47,077 nucleotides of DNA from an uncultured Alphaproteobacteria bacterium. GTDB lineage: Bacteria; Pseudomonadota; Alphaproteobacteria; Bin95. The position numbers and the translations under genes were made by a program. This document shows positions 1-7,527 of this stretch, piece by piece. The notes beneath the pieces were generated by a model. That model had not been told where the DNA came from and searched no databases. It was given only the letters and a program-made list of their open reading frames with translations. The stretch lies in contig CALLKY010000084.1 of NCBI GenBank assembly GCA_938083135.1, forward strand, positions 1-47,077. Reading direction: 5' to 3'. Positions within the stretch are counted from its first letter, which is position 1. Each line of letters opens with the position of its first letter.

Positions 1-474
1 GGCACGGCCGCCAATCAGTCCTCTGCCAACCAGATTAGCCCTTCGGCAGCCATCAAAAGCAAAAGCCTTGCAGATCAAGCCTTTCCCAACCATGCTTTCC
101 TGGTTGGGACGATCCCACATGGGAAATCCCGGCTAAATACCGCATTCGCCGCCATGCGGAAGATCCGCCTCCGCGAACCTGAAATAAGTGAACAAGAGAA
201 CTCGGTAGTCGTTCACATTCGACATCAGCGACTTTCTAGTCCTGCCCAAATAGTTTTGGAATATCTCGATGATCACGACGAAATAACTAACCAGGTCGGT
301 CGCGAAATCACGGGGTTAAGGCGTGACGTCCAGATGAAAGACGTTTTCGTTGCATTGAGAAAGCGCGATCTGATCGAGCAAGTTCCTGGAAAACGTGGGC
401 GAGCGTCGGCGTGGCAAAAAACAGGTCGAGGAGAGGCACTCAAAGATGATGGGGAGCCAAAGCTACCGCTTTGA
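1..474 (+). CDS. C-terminal part of a probable AlbA_2-type ATP-binding/transcriptional regulator protein (5' end outside window)
   Basis: The reading frame is open from base 1 to the stop at 472-474, so the gene probably begins before the window; the first ATG inside it is at 154. From about that ATG the protein resembles the C-terminal winged-helix tail of AlbA_2/Schlafen-type ATP-binding proteins: a segment reading RIRLREPEI-like, then VVHIRHQRLSSP, then a helix-turn-helix-like stretch with EYLDDHDEITN and LIEQVPGKRGRASAW. This is recognition from memory of the family, not a search. The first 50 residues are less convincing, so a shorter gene starting at 154 (106 aa) is possible. Such proteins are often accessory genes in islands. 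The following 220 bp to position 694 hold only an overlapping short frame with no family resemblance. Confidence 0.5.
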   Translation, partial: GTAANQSSANQISPSAAIKSKSLADQAFPNHAFLVGTIPHGKSRLNTAFAAMRKIRLREPEISEQENSVVVHIRHQRLSSPAQIVLEYLDDHDEITNQVGREITGLRRDVQMKDVFVALRKRDLIEQVPGKRGRASAWQKTGRGEALKDDGEPKLPL

Positions 475-694
475 CCCTTGTGCGCCAGTTCATGATCTGC
501 GGTTGCCACAAAACACCAAGAGTCCCGCACTTCACCAGCTCCTTCGTTCAGGCACTTCGAGACGAACGTCAGCTTTCCGAATGTTCAAGGACAGCGGGAG
601 GCGCTGGACGAACTTCCGCTCTGGGCCGTAAGTGACGTTCGATATTAGGGGCGGGAGCCGGACTTTCGTTGCTAGCGATTAGCGTCGCAGTTGA

Positions 695-913
695 CTAAGC
701 ACCACCAGCCGTGTTGATCGGGCACACCTGACCACTTCCAACTTCACCACACACGGTACAGCGCACCGTGCGACCAATGTAAATCTCGCTGCCCCGTCCC
801 TCCGCAGCCAAAGCCGCAAGATTCACATCAACCCACCGCCTGCATGGCTGGCAATGATAGGCGAGCGTCAGGCCGTGCTGGAGTAGGTCGGCATAGGTTT
901 GGATTGTAATCAA
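695..913 (-). CDS. Small CxxC zinc-finger-like protein, function unknown
   Basis: 72 codons from ATG at 913. Two cysteine pairs are visible, CQPC near residues 17-20 and CTVC near residues 52-55, separated by about 30 residues, which suggests one small zinc ribbon. There is no signal peptide or membrane segment. Similar short proteins with a TYADLL-like N-terminus and two CxxC knuckles are common hypothetical proteins in alphaproteobacteria, but I know no assigned role. It stands alone, antisense to the gene at 1-474, and lies beyond the 3' end of tRNA-Thr. The 204 bp between it and the tRNA contain no gene; there is a 7-bp hairpin (975-997) and a repeated TTTCACGCT (1005-1013, 1016-1024) of unknown meaning. 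Confidence 0.6.
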   Translation of the reverse strand: MITIQTYADLLQHGLTLAYHCQPCRRWVDVNLAALAAEGRGSEIYIGRTVRCTVCGEVGSGQVCPINTAGGA

Positions 914-1117
914 GCTTTCTCTCGATCAGCGAGGATGGTGCATCAGGCCAAAAGAACCAATGTGGTCAACCTGGCGATAGTTTAGCGTTGACTATCGGAA
1001 AGTTTTTCACGCTGATTTCACGCTCTGGCGTGCCTCTGAGCGACATTCACGCGCCGCCACATGCCGTGAACAGAACGCTCATTTCGCTCTATTTACCACA
1101 TATTTCAATAAGATAGA

Positions 1118-1192
<75 letters not shown>

Positions 1193-1290
1193 GTACGAGC
1201 GACTGGGTTGACCCGAATTGGAATCACCCGGCGAATGCGGCGGGACAATGCCAGCGGGCGGGCTTTGAAGCAAGTGTAATTCGGGCCGGT

Positions 1291-2382
1291 TTACGAACGC
1301 TTACGAATGATCGCCATTAACCTGTTCGCCAGTGCCGTATCTGGCGGCGGCGGCGGGTACCAGTCCAGCGTGATTTCAGCCTCCGCCGTGAGGCACCGGG
1401 CATAGCCTGCGGCGGCTAAATCATCCAGGAATTGACCAAGGTCCCGGGGCGGCAACAGCACCCCTGCCGCCCAGACCTGCCGGATAGCCCATGCACAAGG
1501 CCCGCCAAGCCCATGCAGCCACGCCGCCGCCCGCTCCACCGCCATACGCGGACTGCTGCGCGTTGGTACGGGTGCCAGATAAGCTGGCAAGCCCGCCGCA
1601 ATCGCTTCAGCCGCCATGCTTTCGCTATCGCCAGTGACAATGGCTGCGTCCGCCGATGCCAACAGCGCCAGGAATGGGTTGGGCGTTTGGTCCCATGGAA
1701 AGAAAACGGCACCGGGCGCGGCTTTCTTTACCGCTTGCTCCAGGACCGCCCCACTCCGCCGACTGGACACAATGGCGAGGCTGCCGCCAAGGTGGGCTGC
1801 GGCCGCCCACGCCTGCACCGCAATACCAGCCCCAAGCGCTGGCGGCAGGTCATGATCAAAACACCGGCCGCCCAGGACCAACAGCAGCCAAGGGCCGCGC
1901 GCGGGATCAAGCAGGCCCGTATCTGCCACTTTGGCCGCCGCGAGCCGTGCGGGCGTGGCCCCAGTGGGCGGCGTCAAAATCGTCTCGCGCCGGGGATGTG
2001 GTGGCAGGCGCCAGTGGCCTGCAACAAACGCATGGTCAAGGCCCGCCATCAGGTTTGCCCCCTTCTGGCCGAACTGCACCGCCAGCGCTTGTCCGCCGCT
2101 CAACCGCTTCACGTGGCGAACCCAGGGCGCGGATCGGCGGCCAGTGCCGATCACCATATCTGGCCAGGGTGCGGCCAGCGCATCTGAGCGGCCTCGGTCA
2201 ATCGACACCCCGCTAGCGCCCAACAGTGCCGCCCCCAGCATGTGCCAACGGTTTGACTGCAAGCGCTTCACGTGGACATCCGCCCCCCGGTCAGCCAGGT
2301 GGGCCGCCAACCCCTCAATCTGGGTCAGGTTGCCGGGCTGGCCATCGGTCAGCAGCCAGATTGTGGGCGCGGGATCAGTCAT
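1291..2382 (-). CDS. Mitochondrial-fission ELM1-like family protein (DUF1022)
   Basis: 363 aa from ATG at 2382. The N-terminus WLLTDGQPGN and the later block GDSESMAAEAIAAGLPAYL are characteristic of the bacterial DUF1022/ELM1-like family. The fold is glycosyltransferase-B-like, with a nucleotide-sugar-type site around the GDSESM segment, but the biochemical function in bacteria is not established. There is no signal peptide. The gene is divergent from the glyoxalase-like gene, with starts 69 bp apart, so the two share an intergenic promoter region. Length is normal for the family. An enzymatic role in envelope glycan metabolism is only an inference from the fold. Confidence 0.8.
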   Translation of the reverse strand: MTDPAPTIWLLTDGQPGNLTQIEGLAAHLADRGADVHVKRLQSNRWHMLGAALLGASGVSIDRGRSDALAAPWPDMVIGTGRRSAPWVRHVKRLSGGQALAVQFGQKGANLMAGLDHAFVAGHWRLPPHPRRETILTPPTGATPARLAAAKVADTGLLDPARGPWLLLVLGGRCFDHDLPPALGAGIAVQAWAAAAHLGGSLAIVSSRRSGAVLEQAVKKAAPGAVFFPWDQTPNPFLALLASADAAIVTGDSESMAAEAIAAGLPAYLAPVPTRSSPRMAVERAAAWLHGLGGPCAWAIRQVWAAGVLLPPRDLGQFLDDLAAAGYARCLTAEAEITLDWYPPPPPDTALANRLMAIIRKRS

Positions 2383-2451
2383 GCCAGGGCGTATAGGGCC
2401 TATTCGCCCATCGTGCTAGCGTTTCTAAACGACAAAAGGATACGAGAACCG

Positions 2452-3333
2452 ATGCTGAGTAACGACGCGCCATCTTTGGACCACCTAGGATGGATTGGGC
2501 CAGACCTTGCCGCAGGGGCCGCCGCTTGGGAGCGCCTGGGCTTCACGCTGAGCCGCACCAGCCCGCAAATGGGCTTCACGGGACCAGACGGCGCGCTGGA
2601 GCCCTGGGCCTCCGCCAACCGCTGCGCCGTGTTCGAGCAAGGCTATCTGGAGCTAATCGGTATCATCGCACCGGAGCGCTTCAATCCCTGGACAGCCTAT
2701 CTCGTCCGCGGTGCCGGTGCTCATATTGCTGCTTTCCGGGTGGGTGAAGCTGATGCGGCCTATCCGCCACTCGCCGCCCGTGTGGATGGGTTAGACCCGC
2801 CAGTGCAACGTCGCCGCATGGCACCACTTGGGCTGCATGAGGGCGGCGGTGAAGCTGAAATGCGCTTCCGCAACATCTTCAGCCAGGACGATCACTGGCC
2901 CGAAGGCCGCTATATCGTGATCGAGCACCAGACGCCGGATATTCTTTGGCAACCGGACCTGTTGGTCCATGCAAATGGTGCCAAAGCCCTGGTCGAGGCT
3001 ATTTTCGCTGCACCAGATCCCGGCCCAACGCGGGACCGCCTGGCCCGCCTGGCGAATCGCCCCGCCATTGAAACGCCGGATGGATGGCGGATTGATACAG
3101 ATGGTGGCACCCTCACCATCATGACCCTCACCGCATTAGATGCTCGCTTTCCAGGCGTCGAAGCACCCGCCCGGCCAGCCGTCATCGGCGCTGTCGTTGG
3201 CGTCGACGACCTTGACGCTGCGAGAGCGTTCATGACCGCCAATGAGATCGAGCTGGAATCCAGCCGTGACGGCCTGGAATTCACCGCCGGGCCAGACGCG
3301 GCAGGCGGCATTATCGCCTTCAAGCAATTGTAA
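2452..3333 (+). CDS. Glyoxalase-like (VOC superfamily) protein
   Basis: 293 aa. The ATG at 2452 is chosen because the N-terminal LDHLGWIGPDL starts the first VOC beta strand, and a purine-rich AAAAGGA lies 11 bp upstream; the frame is open further upstream but that part overlaps the divergent gene. The protein has the Glyoxalase_3 layout: an LDHLG strand with the first metal-type His, GYLELIGI near residue 65, and VIEHQTPDILWQP in the middle, followed by a second half with VIGAVVGVDDLDAARAF. Substrate unknown. The next gene starts 16 bp downstream, so the two are probably cotranscribed and may act in the same catabolic route. Confidence 0.75.
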   Translation: MLSNDAPSLDHLGWIGPDLAAGAAAWERLGFTLSRTSPQMGFTGPDGALEPWASANRCAVFEQGYLELIGIIAPERFNPWTAYLVRGAGAHIAAFRVGEADAAYPPLAARVDGLDPPVQRRRMAPLGLHEGGGEAEMRFRNIFSQDDHWPEGRYIVIEHQTPDILWQPDLLVHANGAKALVEAIFAAPDPGPTRDRLARLANRPAIETPDGWRIDTDGGTLTIMTLTALDARFPGVEAPARPAVIGAVVGVDDLDAARAFMTANEIELESSRDGLEFTAGPDAAGGIIAFKQL

Positions 3334-3349
3334 AAACGGGAGCGCCCCC

Positions 3350-4462
3350 ATGGCCGATATCATCACCGACGTCACCTTGGATCTCTTCACGTGGGACGAT
3401 ATCCCCGCGACACGATATGGCCACCACACCGGCCTGTTCAGCGGCTCTACCAAGATGGGCCTGCTGACCATCCGCACCCGTGACGGTGTTGAAGGCCATG
3501 CGTTTCTAGGCTCCGCCAGCCGGGGGGCGGATATGGATGGCCTCAGCCTGATCCACTATCTCAAGCCGATCCTGATGGGCCAAAACCCATTGGACCGCGA
3601 GCGCCTATACCGCCAGATGTACCGCAAAAGCCGCATGACGACACTTCGGGCGATTGGTGCCGCAGACATAGCGCTTTGGGACATCGCCGGCAAAATGGCC
3701 AGCCTGCCAATCGCACGGCTGATCGGCCAATACCGGGACAAGCTGCCAGCCTATGCCTCCTCCGCCGTGCTGCAAGCGCCCGAAGCCTATGCTGAGGAAG
3801 CCGTGCAGTTCCGGGATGATGGATGGGCCGCATATAAAATTCATCCGCCAACAGTTCCGGCGGACGATATCAAGGTCTGTGAAGCTGTCCGCAAAGTCGT
3901 CGGCGACGACTACAAGATCATGCTGGATGCAACCTGGTGCTACGATTATCCGCAAGCGCTACGCGTTGGCAAAGCCATCGAAGGCCTTGGGTTCTATTGG
4001 TATGAGGACCCGCTGGATGAGGAGGACATGCTGAACTATCCAAAGCTCCGCCAGCAGCTCTCCATCCCCCTAATGGCGACGGAATATTCGCCCGGCGGCC
4101 TCTATTCCTATGCGCCTTGGATCATCCAACAGGCGACGGATTATCTGCGCGGCGATGTAGCGGTGAAGGCTGGGATCACCGGCATATTGAAGGCGGCGCA
4201 TCTGGCGGAAGCATTCAAGATGAACTTCGAAATCCACCACGGCGGCAACTCGTTGAACAATGTCGCCAACCTGCACGTCGCCATGGCGATCCCGAATACG
4301 GAATTCTTCGAAGTGCTATTGCCTTCAGGCGCGCAGAAATACGGCCTGAACCCAGACATTGAAATCATCGACGGCCACGTCCACGCCATCGAACGCCCTG
4401 GCCTGGGTGCCGATATTGATTTCGATCTGATCAACGCAAAAACCGTTGGGCGGATGGACTAG
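3350..4462 (+). CDS. Mandelate racemase/muconate lactonizing enzyme family protein (enolase superfamily)
   Basis: 370 aa from ATG at 3350. The enolase-superfamily layout is complete: an N-terminal capping domain, then a barrel with Lys163 (YKIHPP), metal ligands Asp193 (LDATW), Glu219 (YEDP) and Glu245 (ATEYS), Asp269 and a His pair at 296-297 (IHHGGN). The Asp269/His dyad places it in the mandelate racemase subgroup, whose members are mostly sugar-acid dehydratases or racemases. The second barrel strand has KxH instead of the usual KxK or KxR. The substrate cannot be read from sequence. It follows the glyoxalase-like gene by 16 bp and converges on znuA with only 4 bp between stops. Confidence 0.85.
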   Translation: MADIITDVTLDLFTWDDIPATRYGHHTGLFSGSTKMGLLTIRTRDGVEGHAFLGSASRGADMDGLSLIHYLKPILMGQNPLDRERLYRQMYRKSRMTTLRAIGAADIALWDIAGKMASLPIARLIGQYRDKLPAYASSAVLQAPEAYAEEAVQFRDDGWAAYKIHPPTVPADDIKVCEAVRKVVGDDYKIMLDATWCYDYPQALRVGKAIEGLGFYWYEDPLDEEDMLNYPKLRQQLSIPLMATEYSPGGLYSYAPWIIQQATDYLRGDVAVKAGITGILKAAHLAEAFKMNFEIHHGGNSLNNVANLHVAMAIPNTEFFEVLLPSGAQKYGLNPDIEIIDGHVHAIERPGLGADIDFDLINAKTVGRMD

Positions 4463-4466
4463 ACGC

Positions 4467-5387
4467 CTATTCCAAACACTGGCGAAGGTTTGTTCCAATC
4501 TGTTGAAGCAGGGCTGGATAAAGCGACCACCCGGCCTCTAAATCCCAACCAAGTGGGTCGAGAACGCCGGTGCGCACATCCGGCCCAGCCAGCCCAGCCG
4601 CCAGAGAGGATGCGTATTGCGGCTCCCGGAAGATGCAGCGCGCACCGCTGGCTTTGATCCCGCGACGCAGTGTTGCCAAACGGCGGGGGCTGGGTGCCGC
4701 GCCATCGGACAGGCGGATCGCGCCAAGGGCTGGAATGCGAAACCGGTCCTCAAAATACTGGAACCCATCGTGCAGGACCACGTAGGGCTGATTGCGGACA
4801 GGTGCTAATTCTGCGTTTAGCGCTTCTTTCAGCACCCGAAGTTCCGCCTCCCCTGCCGCAGCGTTGGCTGCATAGGGTCCGGCATTGGCGGGGTCGATGT
4901 AGCCAAGGGCTTGTGCGATTGCGCCCAGCCACCTGGCCCCATTCACCGGGTCCAACCAAGCGTGGGGGTCCACGGGTCCATGGTGGTGGTCGTGATCATG
5001 ACTATCAGCAGCATGGGCTGCGAAAACCGCTTCCTCCCGCGCCTCATGCCGCACAGTTCCTGGAACCCCAAGCAGAGTAAGGCTTTGCGCTTTTGCATTG
5101 AGCTTCCGGCGCGCCCGGTCCAGCCAAGGCGTGAGCTCTGGCCCGATCCAGATGAGGATATCCGCGTCTGCCAGTGCCGCCGCTTCTGACGGGCGCATAT
5201 GGTAGCCATGGGGTGATGCGCCTGGCGGCAGCAAGCGCACTGGCGCTCCAACACCCTCCATCACCTTAGACGCCAGCGCATGTACTGCCGGTATGTCTGT
5301 TACGACCTTCGGCGCGGCCGCCGCCGACCCGGCGATAACGCAGGCGGCGAGCAGGGATGATAGTATTCTGGGGATTTGCTTATACAT
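4467..5387 (-). CDS. znuA: Zinc ABC transporter substrate-binding protein ZnuA
   Basis: 306 aa, periplasmic. The ATG at 5387 gives a clear signal peptide (MYKQIPRILSSLLAACVIAGSAAAA); upstream in-frame codons would run into the operator. Zinc-binding features are visible: ASPHGYHMRPS near residue 60, a His/Asp-rich loop SHDHDHHHGPVDPHAW in the middle, HDGFQYFEDRF, and DPLGW near the C-terminus. ZnuA captures periplasmic Zn2+ and hands it to ZnuB. It is transcribed divergently from zur-znuC-znuB across 48 bp that contain a palindromic Zur-type operator, so both arms are probably repressed when zinc is sufficient. Confidence 0.95.
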   Translation of the reverse strand: MYKQIPRILSSLLAACVIAGSAAAAPKVVTDIPAVHALASKVMEGVGAPVRLLPPGASPHGYHMRPSEAAALADADILIWIGPELTPWLDRARRKLNAKAQSLTLLGVPGTVRHEAREEAVFAAHAADSHDHDHHHGPVDPHAWLDPVNGARWLGAIAQALGYIDPANAGPYAANAAAGEAELRVLKEALNAELAPVRNQPYVVLHDGFQYFEDRFRIPALGAIRLSDGAAPSPRRLATLRRGIKASGARCIFREPQYASSLAAGLAGPDVRTGVLDPLGWDLEAGWSLYPALLQQIGTNLRQCLE

Positions 5388-5400
5388 GGGCGCTGATATA

Positions 5401-5416
5401 TTATGTGATAACATAA
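5401..5416. promoter_or_regulatory. Probable Zur operator between znuA and zur
   Basis: TTATGTGATAACATAA is an inverted repeat, with arms TTATGT (5401-5406) and ACATAA (5411-5416). It resembles the AT-rich palindromes bound by Zur in alphaproteobacteria. It lies 14 bp before the znuA start and 20 bp before the zur start, in the only gap between the divergent arms. Binding is inferred from position and shape. Confidence 0.7.
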
Positions 5417-5435
5417 CAATCAATGGCCCTGCCCG

Positions 5436-5942
5436 ATGCCATCCAAATCCGATGCAGATCACAAACCGGTCGCCTTTGACAGCCACGACCACGGTCGCTG
5501 CGTGCAAAGCGCGGCGGCGGATGTTGAGGCCGTCTGCGCTGACCTGAACCTACGCCTGACACCGATCCGCCGCCGTGTGCTGGAAATTCTGCTGGAAGAC
5601 CATCGCGCGCTTGGTGCTTATGACGTGCTGGCCCGCCTCTCTGCAGAAGGGCAGCCTGCGCATCCACCTGTTGCCTACCGCGCGCTGGAGTTTTTGGTAA
5701 ATCACGGCTTCGCGCACAAACTAGAACGGATGAACGCCTTCGTCGCGTGCGCACAACCGGGGGAGGACCACCGGCCTGTGTTCCTGATCTGCAGCGCCTG
5801 CAATGCCGTCGCAGAAGATGCCGCCGCTGGCGTTGGTGCAGCCCTCGGCAAGGCAGCCGGTGCCGTCGGGTTTGCCATCGCCAGTACAGCGATTGAGGCA
5901 GAGGGCCTCTGCCCCGGCTGCCGCGGGAATGCCCCTATATGA
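5436..5942 (+). CDS. zur: Fur-family zinc uptake regulator Zur
   Basis: 168 aa from ATG at 5436. The winged-helix N-terminal domain (LRLTPIRRRVLEILLEDHRALGAYDVL, then PPVAYRALEFLVNHGFAHKLE) is followed by the metal-binding dimerisation domain with the two Cys pairs CSAC and CPGC that hold the structural zinc in Fur-family proteins. The N-terminus carries extra His residues (HDHGRC). Zur and not Fur is assigned because the gene is cotranscribed with znuC and znuB: its TGA overlaps the znuC ATG by 4 bp. It probably binds the palindrome just upstream and so represses itself as well as znuA. Confidence 0.9.
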   Translation: MPSKSDADHKPVAFDSHDHGRCVQSAAADVEAVCADLNLRLTPIRRRVLEILLEDHRALGAYDVLARLSAEGQPAHPPVAYRALEFLVNHGFAHKLERMNAFVACAQPGEDHRPVFLICSACNAVAEDAAAGVGAALGKAAGAVGFAIASTAIEAEGLCPGCRGNAPI

Positions 5943-6709
5943 GCCTGCTGACCGCGACCAATGCCGCCGTCCAATTGGGCGGGCGGACCGTGCTGCACGG
6001 CATAGACTTCGCTGTTGATCCGGGCGAGATCGTCACCATTGTCGGGCCGAATGGATCTGGCAAAACAACATTCCTACGCCTGCTCGTGGGTGCACTCCAA
6101 GCCGCATCTGGCACCGTCGCGCGCAAGCCTGGATTAGCGATTGGCTATGTCCCACAGCGCTTAGCCGTTGATGGCACAATGCCAATGACGGTCGAGCGCT
6201 TTCTGAATTTGCCCGTCCGGCGAGACCGTACTGCCATCACAGAAACCTTGGCATTGACTGGCTTGGAAGGCATGGAGCACCGCCAGCTTACAGCCCTTTC
6301 AGGCGGTCAGTTTCAGCGCGCACTCCTGGCACGGGCGCTCCTTGGCAGGCCTGATCTTCTGGTACTCGACGAACCGACTCAAGGCTTAGACCAACAGGGC
6401 GAGGCCGCGTTCTACAGCTTGCTTGAAACCGTCCGCCAAGACATGGGCTGCGCAGTGCTGCTGGTCAGCCATGATTTGCATGTGGTGATGCGGGCGTCTG
6501 ACCGCGTGATCTGCGTTAACGGGCATATCTGCTGCCAGGGTGCGCCGACGGTCGTTTCAGAAGCGCCGGAATACCGCGCCCTCTTTGGCCTCGGCAGTCA
6601 AGGTGCCCTGGCACTGTATCGCCATGACCATGACCACGCACATGATCACGCGCACGACCATAATCACGACCACGACCACAGCCATTTAGAAACTTCAGCC
6701 GATGTTTGA
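5939..6709 (+). CDS. znuC: Zinc ABC transporter ATP-binding protein ZnuC
   Basis: 256 aa. Walker A GPNGSGKTT near residue 38, signature LSGGQFQRALLARAL near residue 120, Walker B LLVLDEPTQGLD and the switch His in LVSHD are all present, so the ATPase looks intact. The start overlaps zur by 4 bp and the end overlaps znuB by 8 bp, which implies translational coupling. The last 30 residues form a tail of alternating His and Asp (HDHDHAHDHAHDHNHDHDHSH-type), presumably a cytoplasmic zinc-binding extension. The protein powers zinc import through ZnuB. Confidence 0.95.
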   Translation: MSLLTATNAAVQLGGRTVLHGIDFAVDPGEIVTIVGPNGSGKTTFLRLLVGALQAASGTVARKPGLAIGYVPQRLAVDGTMPMTVERFLNLPVRRDRTAITETLALTGLEGMEHRQLTALSGGQFQRALLARALLGRPDLLVLDEPTQGLDQQGEAAFYSLLETVRQDMGCAVLLVSHDLHVVMRASDRVICVNGHICCQGAPTVVSEAPEYRALFGLGSQGALALYRHDHDHAHDHAHDHNHDHDHSHLETSADV

Positions 6710-7517
6710 CGATTTCATAGTGCGGGCTGGGTTGGCAGGCATAGGCGTAGCACTGGCGGCAGGGCCGCTCGGCTGCTTTGTTGTATGGCGGCGGATGGCT
6801 TATTTCGGCGATGCAACCGCCCATGCCGCAATCTTAGGCGTGGCACTGGCCCTGGCGCTATCCGTATCGCCTTTCCTGGGCGTCCTGGCCGTATCCTTGC
6901 TGATGGCCGTCACTGTTGCGGGTCTGACCGGTAGGGGATACGGCACAGACACGTTGCTGGGAGTGCTAGCCCATACCGGCCTGGCGCTCGGCCTGGTCGC
7001 CGCATCCCTGGTAGCAGGCGCACAAGTCGATCTGATGGCATTTCTGATTGGCGATATCCTGGCGGTCGGCACAACAGACCTTGCGATCATTTGGGGCGGT
7101 GCGGCACTGGTTCTGGCGCTGCTTGTGTGGCGCTGGCGCGCCCTTCTGACTGCGACGCTCAATGCCGACCTCGCCTTTGCCTCCGGCCTGCCGCCACGGC
7201 GGGAGGAAATGGTGCTCACCCTAGCGCTGGCCATTGTCGTGGCCGTCGCTATCAAGGTCGTCGGTGCCCTGCTCATCACCGCATTGCTGATTATTCCAGC
7301 GGCCGCCGCCCGGCCCCTGGCTCGCACGCCGGAGATGATGGCGGTGTTGGCGGCAGGCATTGGTGCCATTGCAGCGATTTCTGGCCTCGTCGGCTCCTAT
7401 CTTGCGGATACACCGACGGGGCCGAGCATTGTCGCAGCCGCAGCGGCCCTGTTCGCGATCGTCAATATCGCCGCATCGCTCCACCGTCGCCTTGACAGAA
7501 GCAGCCCGAGCGCCTGA
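6702..7517 (+). CDS. znuB: Zinc ABC transporter permease ZnuB
   Basis: 271 aa, very hydrophobic, with about eight predicted membrane segments typical of the ABC-3 permease family. The N-terminal FIVRAGLAGIGVALAAGPLGCFVVWRRM, the GDATAHAAILGVAL segment and VVGALLITALLIIPAAAARPLA near residue 200 are family hallmarks. It overlaps znuC by 8 bp and ends the operon. It forms the inner-membrane channel for zinc delivered by ZnuA. Confidence 0.94.
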   Translation: MFDDFIVRAGLAGIGVALAAGPLGCFVVWRRMAYFGDATAHAAILGVALALALSVSPFLGVLAVSLLMAVTVAGLTGRGYGTDTLLGVLAHTGLALGLVAASLVAGAQVDLMAFLIGDILAVGTTDLAIIWGGAALVLALLVWRWRALLTATLNADLAFASGLPPRREEMVLTLALAIVVAVAIKVVGALLITALLIIPAAAARPLARTPEMMAVLAAGIGAIAAISGLVGSYLADTPTGPSIVAAAAALFAIVNIAASLHRRLDRSSPSA

Positions 7518-7527
7518 AAAGGCGGCT

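Noticed and set aside
395-631. A 78-codon frame on the plus strand overlapping the gene at 1-474
   Set aside because: It has no family resemblance, overlaps a better-supported frame, and its composition (many Arg, Ser, scattered) looks like an out-of-frame reading.
975-1007. Hairpin CGATAGT/ACTATCG followed by a run of five T, terminator-like on the plus strand
   Set aside because: No rightward gene ends within 500 bp upstream, so there is nothing for it to terminate. It may be a remnant or chance.
1656-2216. Long plus-strand frames opposite the ELM1-family gene, and similar antisense frames opposite parA/parB, fdsA and others
   Set aside because: They run antisense to well-recognised genes, have no motifs and result from the high GC of the third codon position.
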